From Telmatactis stephensoni (lineage: Eukaryota; Cnidaria; Anthozoa; Actiniaria; Isophelliidae), in NCBI GenBank assembly GCA_029948255.1, contig JALIZF010001696.1, positions 62,001-126,000 on the forward strand: a stretch of 64,000 nt of DNA. Reading direction: 5' to 3'. This document shows, in pieces, positions 1-49,814 of the stretch. Position numbers and translations under genes: made by a program. The stretch's first letter is position 1. Each line of letters opens with the position of its first letter. Below the pieces are notes generated by a model. That model ran no database searches, was not told where the DNA came from, and saw nothing but the letters and a program-made list of their open reading frames with translations.

Positions 1-161
1 ATCCTACACTAAGCCCACAACATAGAAAATACTGCAAATAATGGCAATGTCTCATGGGAAGAGACAGTTGAATACCGCCGAATATACAACGGCTTTCCTG
101 CTTTCTGATTGGCTGTATTTCCTATGGTGTGGGATAAAACACGACACAATGCCTGGTTCAC

Positions 162-398
162 GCTAACGACGCAAGACGACGCAAGACAACAGAAAACCAC
201 GCAAGACCACGCACGATGACTCAACACAACGCATGCAAGACGACGCAAGACAACGAAAGACGAAGCAAGACGACGCAAGACGACGCAAGACAACGAAAGA
301 CGACGCAAGACAACGAAAGACAACGAAAGACAACGAAAGACGAAGCAAGACAACGCAAGACGACGAAATTAAAGACAGTGAAAGACGACGCAAGCCCA
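162..398. repeat. Degenerate minisatellite of about 10-bp units
   Basis: Units such as ACGCAAGACG, ACGAAAGACA and ACGCAAGACA recur about 20 times with substitutions between the two classes GCAAGAC and GAAAGAC. The array is purine-rich on the plus strand. It gives rise to several spurious Arg/Gln/Thr-rich or Leu/Val/Ser-rich open frames on both strands. Confidence 0.85.
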
Positions 399-809
399 CG
401 CAAGAAAAATAAAACCTTCCGTTCTTTTGCGCTAGCGTTTATGCTTGTGTCGCTACTTTTACAGGTGAAAACACGAGCTTGGCGTTGTCTTGCTTCGATA
501 GTGAAAACCAAGCTATCGTTTTCACTGTTCTCCGATTACATGCTGTATGTGGCACCTGAGCGACGAACACCAGAACGTTCCATTTGAATACGCAAATAGG
601 GGTGAGGGGAGGAGGTAACAAGCTATCCCTGAGTTCCGAGACTTAAATAAGCATTAATCTTTATTTTTGAACTCAATATTTGCCATGATGTTTGAAAAAA
701 TAAGTCATTTTGAGAGCATTTCTAACAGGGTATTTTGGCTTTAAACCTGGAAATGACCGTTACTAGACATAATCCACAGATAATCAGATTGGGAAGCCTG
801 CGGCTAGCT

Positions 810-925
810 GTGCTTGTGAAAGAGTGTTGCCCCGTGAAAGATTTTAGTTGCCTGTGAAAGACTTGTGTACTGTGAAACAGTTTGTTGTGTTCTGTGGAAG
901 ATTGTTGTGTTCCACGAAACTTTGT
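810..925. repeat. Weak tandem repeat with GTGAAAGA/TGTTGTGTT units
   Basis: Five or six diverged units of about 20 bp begin with (C/T)GTGAAA or TGTGGAAGA and are separated by TTTGTTGTGTT-like spacers. No coding or structural role is apparent. Confidence 0.5.
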
Positions 926-1055
926 TGTATTTCACATTGTACCAAAAAATAACTGAAAGAGCTGTAAAATCTGAAATATCACTAAAATAAATTACCTGCA
1001 TCTAACTGGTGTTCCTGGCATGGTATTCTTCTTTTCAGTTTTGCCATCCTGACTC

Positions 1056-1192
1056 CATCCTCGGGGACCCAGGGCGAAAGGGGAGGGGAAGGACCGGAGG
1101 GGGAGGGGGAGGGGGAAGGAAAGGATAAGGGGAAAAGGACGCCCTGGGCATTTGACTACCCCAAACCATTTCCAACGGCAAAACTTAATCCT
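1056..1192 (+). repeat. Left copy of a G-rich inverted element
   Basis: About 137 bp running from CCATCCTCGGGGACCC through a purine-rich GGAGGGGGAGGG core to AAACTTAATCCT. The same sequence appears in opposite orientation at 1847-1987, so the two form arms about 650 bp apart. It is probably the two ends of a foldback element or two insertions of one short repeat; I cannot tell which. Confidence 0.75.
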
Positions 1193-1798
1193 ATTAGGGA
1201 TATCCCACGTAAACAAGGTCATATAGCAAGAATATCTGGCACATCTCAATTAACGCTTGGATGCTATGACAGTTAACATGTTCATATCAAACAATTGCCT
1301 TAAAAAACCTGTCGTTCGTATTCACATCCATATATGGTAATCTTACCTTATTTGGAAGTACGTTTGAACTCTTTTTTGGTGTTTTTCTTGGTTTTTAAAG
1401 CCCAAAATTGCCCAAAACTTACAGAAGTGATAGCGAAAAGACTACTTAACACCGCCATCTTGTAAATACCCCGTATGTAGATAAAGGGAGCCCGATTCTC
1501 AAAAACACAGGGATCCCACACGAACGACATACAATTGTTTGATATGTGTGTGTCAAGTTCGGCTGCACTGCACCGAGATCAGGCAAAATTTGGTATTAAG
1601 TCAAACTTTTCCCGAATCCTGTGGGTAGCTTTGCAAACACATCTTGTTTCTGAATAATTTTCGATACAACCAGCTTCTGTTTCTGTTTAATGTTTTCACG
1701 TGTCCGCTCGCTTTGTTTAAGAGGTGTTGCAATGCGTGGGGTCAACTTGTTTCACTTGTAATTTTCTGAGACGAATCGAGCTCAACCGCACAAATGCT

Positions 1799-1843
1799 TC
1801 TGATTGGCCTCATTATAATTAAATTATAATGAGGCCAATCAGA
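1799..1843. repeat. Perfect 45-bp palindrome
   Basis: Two 22-bp arms (1799-1820 and 1822-1843), from TCTGATTGGCCTCATT to its reverse complement, surround a single central A. The palindrome abuts the right-hand copy of the inverted element. It includes ATTGG/CCAAT on both strands, but there is no gene nearby for it to serve as a promoter. Confidence 0.85.
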
Positions 1844-1846
1844 GAG

Positions 1847-1987
1847 AGGATTAAGTTTTGCCGTTGGAAATGGTTTGGGGTAGTCAAATGCCCAGGGCGT
1901 CCTTTTCCCCTTGTCCCAGTTTCCTTCCCCCTCCCCCTCCCCCTCCGGTCCTTCCCTTCCCCTTTCGCCCTGGGTCCCCGAGGATGG
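1847..1987 (-). repeat. Right (inverted) copy of the G-rich element
   Basis: This is the reverse complement of 1056-1192, from AGGATTAAGTTTTGCC to CCGAGGATGG, with the C-rich strand on plus. Identity is high throughout, with a few small length changes in the pyrimidine core. Confidence 0.75.
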
Positions 1988-2214
1988 CCTGACTCCAACA
2001 GCCGCCACATCAGATGCAAAATCAACACTCACACTCTAATAGGAATGGAAAAACTCAAAAAGTTTACGGCTATGAGTAATAAATGTGCAAACCGAGGAGA
2101 ATATCCTCACTATCAACAATAGTTAAATTTTGGTAACAATAAAGTTATAAAATGTATAAAACACTGAGCTCAATCAAACACTATACAACCTGCCTCTGCA
2201 AATCCCTCAGCAGA

Positions 2215-2792
2215 TTATAGGATTATGCAGCCGGCAGCGAAGCGGAGCGCACGCGCGCGGCTTCATTTCCCGCCATTTTTCCACACACAGGGAGCCCAAG
2301 CATAACTTTTGAGTAACAACGAGTTACTTTTGAAATATTGTTGTCTGCCATTCATTTGATCCCCAAAATCGATTTATTCGAAAATTCACCTTCACGTTTA
2401 TTAGTAATAAATTATGGCATTATTAATACTGCGAAGAAGGATTTTCAAAAAAGCCGAATCATTTTAGTATCAAATCAAGTAGATCAAGACATCAATGAGG
2501 TTACAGCAGAATGTTTAATCTTGTTTTTCTTATACACTCGCTATTTTACTCAAATATTGTGCTTGGGCTTCCTGTGAGCATTATTGATTAGCACAGTGAT
2601 CAGAAAATAGTATCTTGTGACGTGACACGCAGAGTTCTAGCGATCGCACACTCAGGTAACCGGATTTCCTGTGGCAGTAGATTTTTCGCCCCAGTCTCTC
2701 TCTGTTAAGTAAATTCAATATGGCGGACGCACATGGTTCAAAACAACACTACACAAACGTCTAAAATTTATAGAATTTGATTGTGTTTAACG
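2215..2792 (+). promoter_or_regulatory. Probable UTP20 promoter and 5' leader
   Basis: The first GC-rich patch of the window (about 2228-2275) contains an E2F-like site TTTCCCGCC at 2266-2274. Closer to the gene, AATATGGCGGAC at 2718-2729 resembles the YY1 motif AANATGGCG often found just downstream of transcription starts in ribosome-biogenesis and translation genes. There is no clear TATA box. A 14-codon upstream ORF begins inside the YY1-like motif. Promoter assignment is inference from position and motifs; the transcription start is not determined. Confidence 0.45.
2720..2764 (+). CDS. Upstream ORF in the UTP20 leader (14 codons)
   Basis: ATG at 2720 lies within the YY1-like motif ATATGGCGGAC and has A at -3 and G at +4, a good initiation context. 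The frame closes with TAA at 2762-2764, 28 bp before the UTP20 start codon. If the mRNA starts upstream of 2720, ribosomes would meet this ORF first and must reinitiate or scan past it. If transcription starts at the YY1-like motif, as is common for such motifs, the uORF may be absent from most transcripts. Confidence 0.35.
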   Translation: MADAHGSKQHYTNV

Positions 2793-44187
<41,395 letters not shown>

Positions 44188-45347
44188 TTCATAGTGAAAT
44201 TTTAGGATCTTCACTTTTAATCATTTTCGAAAATTCGTTTGTTATTATTATTTTTTTTTTCTCTCTCTCTCAAAATTAATAAAATTAATAAAAATTCGAT
44301 CTTTGTTTATAAAATCAGTAAGTACAATGGTTAGGTCAAATGTTTTTTGAGCCGAAGAACACACAGTCTATATTCTTTAGAAAAGGCAAAAATTGGTTAT
44401 TATTCGATCAATCAATAACATTTTTATGAGTGAAACTGTAACTCGGAAAGATGTTAGAAATTTATACACATATTTTTAACTTTTTTGTTTGGGCATAGTT
44501 AACTATGGTTTGGGCTTTGACAAGTCGGTAGGTGACAGTAATTGAACAACGTTCAAGTCATGCTCAAGTAAGCATTGTACGCAATACAGATCTTTCTCGC
44601 ATATCATAGAAAGCAAACCGACCAGCAGGGAGCAACAGACAAGAACAAAAGAATTGCCAACTTTCAACTTTTGTTTCCGCCTACCACAGTGAAGAGCCCT
44701 TTGCGTTAACTGTTATTTACATTCCTAAGCTACTGTCTCAATCAATTTATTCTAAAATATCTCATCAACAACACGATTAAAAACTGAAAACTGGCATTTC
44801 TAGTGAACGGAAACTTACAGAAAATTGCAAAATTTCAGTGAGTTTTTTCACGATTTCAAGAAATGTTTTTAAAGTTGTCCAACCATTTCTTCCTTCTCCA
44901 GACTCACTGCTCAACGATTAGTTCAAGGTGAGACAGAACCACTGAGTCGGCACATCAAAAGATCGAGGCCGTCTATTGATCTACAAGTTCTCTGAAATTT
45001 TGGTTTCAAAAAAAAAAAAAAAAAAGAAAATCTGACTCACTTTTCCTAGGAACAGTTGATAGGCTAAGAAAATAATAGAGCAGCAGTGATCAAGATACGA
45101 GAACAAGAAAACTGCAGGGCAGTTTTCTTTTCCCACTATACCATGCACTGATCGCAGTCCCCTTCAAGCCAGTGTTATTCAGTTATATTCCTGAGTCATA
45201 ATCTAAACCAATTTGTTCTACTACAGGGCAACGATTGGCTCGATGTAAAGCCCATATCAAGTGAGAAAGGCCAGCCATGAGGCTGTGAATGGAGCATACC
45301 TTCGTCACTCCTCTACCTCTGTATTACAAGTTATATTGACAAGAAAT
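44188..45347 (+). other. UTP20 3' UTR and spacer to NLR copy 1 (spacer module A)
   Basis: AATAAA at 44278-44283 is a likely UTP20 poly(A) signal. The rest is the 5' flank of NLR copy 1 and recurs at 52741-53825 and 53826-54868. Shared marks include ATGAGTGAAACTGTAACTCG and CGACCAGCAGGGAGCAA. No coding exon is visible in the spacer; the conserved short frame just upstream of the NLR start lacks an ATG. Confidence 0.7.
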
Positions 45348-48300
45348 ATGTCGTGGACTGAGAGTTTAAAAGAGTTTTTGAAGCCGAAAAGCTTCAGCCG
45401 GTTTGGTTATGCGGTCGTAGTTCTATCTCTTATCGCTGGTACATTTCTTACAGGAATACTGGCAGGTTTTACAAACGAAGAACGTAAGGAATTCTGTTGT
45501 GACAGCCATAACAGCGTTAAGAACCAACACTTTCTTCAAATGAGGTGTTTTGATCAGTATGACCAACTGTATAATTCGCCGCCGCTCTATGGATTCGTAC
45601 TCTTAACATTTGTTTCACTTTTGATCGTTTGTATCGTCTATTCCTGGTGCTGCGTTAAATCTCGAGTCGATCAAGTCGAAGAAGCTTGCACATTCAGTGA
45701 CACCTCAAATGGAAGGCCTGCACCAAGAACGAAGACTTGTCTTGTTTTCTGGTGTTATTTGGTCCATCTTCTGGTTCGATACTGTTTGGGAGTTTTCTTT
45801 GCTTTTTTGCAACTCCAAGGATTGCAGCCCTCAACATTTCCATCAGAATTTCACTGCCAATGGCAATTTTCAGTGCCTCAAATGACTGTCTACGCAAATG
45901 CGGTCGCAAATGCAAATTATTCATTTGTGACTAACTGTCACAATCCCTTTGCCAGAGAAAAGACATACTGGGCAAATGCTGTTTGGATTATACACATCAT
46001 CTTGGCGTTTCTTACGTTAACTGAAACTTTTTATTTTCTTGCTATAATTTTTTATGATAAAACATTTATTTATGACTCTGAATTTTGTAGAATATATATT
46101 TTGAACAGAGACAATCTCGTAATCAAGGAAGGACTAATATCTTGGAAACGAAAACAAATCATGAGTCAAACAGAGTTTGTAGAACCGCTTTATCCTTCTG
46201 GCACAAAAGAGAAAACGAAGTTAGATTATATCTATATTGACCTCATCATCTATTCTGGCCAAATTTCCCATGATTTGGAAGACCCCCAACAAAGTAGACA
46301 TGATCTCTTATATGCATATCTCAAGGCACCAAAAACGGCTGTTCAAATCTACACTCTCCAAGACCTGTTCCTTTATAATCAGGAATCCTACAAAAAAATT
46401 CTTGTGATTGGACGTCCAGGAATTGGAAAGTCGTTGCTATGCAAGAAGATAATGCGCGAGTGGAGTCGAAAAACACTATTTGAGAACAAAGACGAAACAT
46501 TCAAGTATGTGTTCTTATTTAGATTCAGGGACTTCAACTGTAATGTTTCGCTTAAGGAACTTCTTATTAGAGAGTATTCCGCCACAGGAACACTAGAGAA
46601 TTGTGTTTTGAAACTGTTAATCGAAAACCCTGAGGAAGTTTTAATTATTTTTGACGGATTGGATGAATACAAACGAATTGAAAACTTGATGCAGGATGTA
46701 TCAGACTTTAAACGATTCAATGGTTTAGCCGATGAGATGCCGATTTCTGCTCTGTATATGAAGTTGTTGCAAAACGATCTGCTTCCTGGGGCTACAATCA
46801 TCACCACTACAAGACCTCATGCCACAGTTAACGTCAGATTAGATCAATTTGATGGAGTTGTAGAAATCTTAGGATTTACACCTGAAAAAGTGCACTCCTA
46901 TGTTGAGAAGCTTTGCAAACATGATTCTGATACGTCAAAGAAGATCTGGGAACATATACAGATTAACATGAATTTGTTATATCTGTGTTACATTCCAGCG
47001 ACATGTAACATCGTCTGTGCTTTACTCAAACATCACTTAGTGAGATTACGGCAGGATGGATGTACTGAAACAGCTTCTTTACCAACCACTCTTACAGAAG
47101 TCTATAAAGGAGCATTAAGGATGTTTTTGTTGAAACACCATCGAGAATACGAAAGCAATAGTCGACCAGACATTTTTGATCAAGATAAGTTTTTCCCATC
47201 TCCATCTGTAGATAAAGAGTTAGAAAAGCTTGGATTACTAGCCAAAAATGGTGTAAGTAAAAGACAGTTGATATTTGAAAGAAAGGAAATCAAAATGACA
47301 GATCTAAAGCTAGAAAACTGTGGCTTGCTAAATTGCATGCCAAGCAAGGAAACTCCACAATTTGGACACACAACAACATCACAATACTGCTTTCTTCATC
47401 TAACACTTCAAGAATTTCTTGCTGCAAGATACATTGTTGCCAAGATGCACCCTAAGAAAATAGTGAAATTCATTAACAGTAATACCGAAGATGCAAAGTG
47501 GTATCTCGTCATTCAGTTCATTGCGGGACTAGTCAGTGAAAAGAATTTTGGCCACGTAACAGGTTGGTTTGTAGACACGTTTCGTGACATTGTATTACCG
47601 CGGGACAAAAGTTTGGCTTTACGTATAATGACATATCTATATGAGATGAATGACAAAAATGTTACAAAACGAGCTGTTTCTGAATTCTGTAAAACGAATT
47701 TCAGAGGTTTCATTGATTTGCACACACTTTCTCTCACAGCCCTTGATTGCACGGCCATAGTATACGTTTTGCGAAATTTCGAATCTCAGATTCAAAGACT
47801 TGACTTGCACAATAATTATACGCTTGGTGACAGTGGGTGTTCAGAACTGGCCTCTTTACTCCAGGAAGCAAGCCTGAAAGAGTTATCATTGAATGCATGC
47901 AACGTTACAGATGAGGGGGCCAAAGTTTTGTTTGGAAAGATTAACTGGGAGAAACCTTTTCAACTCACTAAACTGGATCTTCGTCAAAACCAGATAACAG
48001 ATGACGGTGTATCACACCTGTGTCAAGTTTTCAAACATGAAAACTGTACCCTTATTGAGTTGGATCTTGCAGAAAACGAGATAACTAATGAAGGTGTGGA
48101 ATACTTGTGCGATTTTCTCCAACGTGATAACTGTAAACTTACTGACTTGGATCTTAGAGGTAACCTCGACATAACAGATACAGGTTTAACATTTTTGAGT
48201 GATGTTTTCAAAGTGGCAAAACACTGTAAGCTAGCTATGGTCAACCGTATTTGCACCGAGATAACAGATGAAGGTGTATCAGACTTATACACTGGTCTGA

Positions 48301-48359
48301 AACATGCCGAAGTTAAGGTGGTCAGCTTAAACGGTTGTACCTTGGAAGTGATCAGATAA
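45348..48359 (+). CDS. Connexin-like 4TM-NACHT-LRR protein, copy 1 (truncated in the LRRs)
   Basis: A single exon from ATG 45348 (A at -3) encodes 1,003 residues. The domain order matches copy 2: four TM segments within residues 1-238, Walker A GRPGIGKS at 355-362, Walker B LIIFDGLDE at about 432-440, HLTLQEFLAA in HD2, then LRRs. In the seventh or so LRR, five extra bases (GTTAA near 48313) shift the frame. The protein then ends after an unrelated tail at 48359, while the original frame continues at 48335-48688. The channel and NACHT parts are intact and about 90% identical to copy 2, so a shortened protein could still be made. In the human LRRC8 and connexin families the C-terminal side of TM4 is cytosolic, which would put NACHT and LRR in the cytosol. 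Confidence 0.85.
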   Translation: MSWTESLKEFLKPKSFSRFGYAVVVLSLIAGTFLTGILAGFTNEERKEFCCDSHNSVKNQHFLQMRCFDQYDQLYNSPPLYGFVLLTFVSLLIVCIVYSWCCVKSRVDQVEEACTFSDTSNGRPAPRTKTCLVFWCYLVHLLVRYCLGVFFAFLQLQGLQPSTFPSEFHCQWQFSVPQMTVYANAVANANYSFVTNCHNPFAREKTYWANAVWIIHIILAFLTLTETFYFLAIIFYDKTFIYDSEFCRIYILNRDNLVIKEGLISWKRKQIMSQTEFVEPLYPSGTKEKTKLDYIYIDLIIYSGQISHDLEDPQQSRHDLLYAYLKAPKTAVQIYTLQDLFLYNQESYKKILVIGRPGIGKSLLCKKIMREWSRKTLFENKDETFKYVFLFRFRDFNCNVSLKELLIREYSATGTLENCVLKLLIENPEEVLIIFDGLDEYKRIENLMQDVSDFKRFNGLADEMPISALYMKLLQNDLLPGATIITTTRPHATVNVRLDQFDGVVEILGFTPEKVHSYVEKLCKHDSDTSKKIWEHIQINMNLLYLCYIPATCNIVCALLKHHLVRLRQDGCTETASLPTTLTEVYKGALRMFLLKHHREYESNSRPDIFDQDKFFPSPSVDKELEKLGLLAKNGVSKRQLIFERKEIKMTDLKLENCGLLNCMPSKETPQFGHTTTSQYCFLHLTLQEFLAARYIVAKMHPKKIVKFINSNTEDAKWYLVIQFIAGLVSEKNFGHVTGWFVDTFRDIVLPRDKSLALRIMTYLYEMNDKNVTKRAVSEFCKTNFRGFIDLHTLSLTALDCTAIVYVLRNFESQIQRLDLHNNYTLGDSGCSELASLLQEASLKELSLNACNVTDEGAKVLFGKINWEKPFQLTKLDLRQNQITDDGVSHLCQVFKHENCTLIELDLAENEITNEGVEYLCDFLQRDNCKLTDLDLRGNLDITDTGLTFLSDVFKVAKHCKLAMVNRICTEITDEGVSDLYTGLKHAEVKVVSLNGCTLEVIR

Positions 48360-48688
48360 CAGATACAGGGTTATCATACTTGAATGACTTTCTTAAATCT
48401 GGAGATTGTAAACTTGATTACTTGACTATCTACAGCAAACGCATAACAGACCGAGGTGTGTCATGTCTGTGTGAAGCACTCATCCATGTAAATTGCAAAC
48501 TGGAGTCCTTAGAACTCGAAAGTCACCAGATCACAGATCAAGTTATTCCATATTTATGTGAAGCACTAAAGAGTGAGAACTGTAAAATTACCCATGTCTT
48601 TCTTGTTGGATTTGGTATAAGAAATAACCAACGGTTACTACTAAATGAAGCTATACAGACTCGCCGGCGCCCAGCAGATGTGCCGTGA
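48360..48688 (+). pseudogene. Out-of-frame LRR tail of NLR copy 1
   Basis: In the frame shifted by the 5-bp insertion, the LRRs continue (SDQITDTGLSYLNDFLKSGD and following). There is one repeat fewer than in copy 2. The tail ends at TGA 48686-48688 where copy 2 has TGG, so it also loses the last seven residues. AATAAA at 48748-48753 may end the transcript. Confidence 0.8.
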
Positions 48689-49814
48689 AGCCTAGGAACA
48701 AATGTATAATACATATCCTGTGGTAACAGTGCAAGTCGTAAGCAGTCAATAAATAGCTATAAACACTTTACGAAAGCCTGTCAAATGAAGCAGTGATAAA
48801 CCAATGTCCATCAATTTAACAGTATATATAATGACTGACACTTAAAAGTATTTTCATGCAATGTACAGTATGCATGAAGACTCTAGTGAGACTTAACTAA
48901 GCCTTTATCCCTGTTAAACCTGTTACCATGTCTACTATATACTATCGCAGTATGACACCTGGCTGCGGTTAATTAAACCTCACTGTTAACGCTACGTACA
49001 TTCTAGTTTATTTATAGAATTAACTGACCAAAACGCATCACCTGTTGCTTTTTTTTCACACTAGCGCGCATTTTTAGCAATATGCTACCACTAAATAAAT
49101 ACTGTTTCTTTCCCGTCCCAATAGACTAAATCACAGTTCATGTAGTTTGATAGTCTTCCTCGAAGCCGCTATCAGTGTTGTCAGTGTCTCTACTCGGGTG
49201 AGGAAGTGCTGCGTGACGACACTGGTAGCGGCCTGCGAGGGAGACCGGTTTTTTGAATGACGTCAACGGTTTTCAAGTGTCTGCAATTAGCGTAGGAAAG
49301 CGTTTGCGAAGTGTTGCGTTTTCGATTAATACGGTTTTCGATCGTTATAGTGCGGACGCAAGCCCAAAACGCACTGAAATAAATGAGTTTTCAAACGAAT
49401 CATCTTAAGGGAAGTGAAAAGAACGTTTACAGTAACAATGTAGAAACTCGTAAAAATAGAAATTAAATGAATTTGTTTTATTTGTGTTTTAATTGGGAGG
49501 GAGGGAGGGGGAGTATGTCACTAACTGGCTTGTAAACTGAACTCCAAAACTACACAAATATCTTGATATAGTTGTACATTTTTAATTATGTAAAGCTACG
49601 GTAATCGACTACTTAATGTGAATGAAATTGGTCCGGCGAATGAAAGGTGAATTGTAAGATTTATGAGCAAAATGGCTTTCGTTAAGGTACCGTGTTGAAT
49701 TATGGGGCTGATTTGAGGGACAGACTATTAAGATTTTATCTATTAAAATGACACAAAATGGAACATGAAGGGTTTCTATTTTGGTGATGTCACGCTGCGA
49801 GAGAATAATAGGAG
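48689..49814. other. Spacer between the two duplicated units
   Basis: No gene is seen. Around 49150-49250 an imperfect inverted pair (AGCCGCTATCAGTGTTGTC / GACACTGGTAGCGGC) suggests an old MITE. At 49404-49470 a dispersed repeat is shared with 63658-63722 (GGGAAGTGAAAAGAAC, then TTTACAGT and AAAAATAGAAAT). Confidence 0.65.

Larger units (their letters stand above)
1..2640. other. Intergenic region upstream of UTP20
   Basis: No convincing coding exon is visible on either strand. The short open frames are low-complexity products of the minisatellite and of the G-rich or C-rich inverted element. Contents are listed separately: a minisatellite at 162-398, a weak repeat at 810-925, an inverted-repeat pair at 1056-1192 and 1847-1987, and a GC-rich patch near 2228-2275 that begins the UTP20 promoter side. 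The rest is AT-rich unique-looking DNA in which I see nothing. Confidence 0.7.

Noticed and set aside
46388..46807. 139-residue antisense ORF inside the NACHT region, present in both NLR copies (also 55909-56328)
   Set aside because: It is maintained because the sense strand is conserved; its composition is that of a shadow frame and there is no independent evidence for it.
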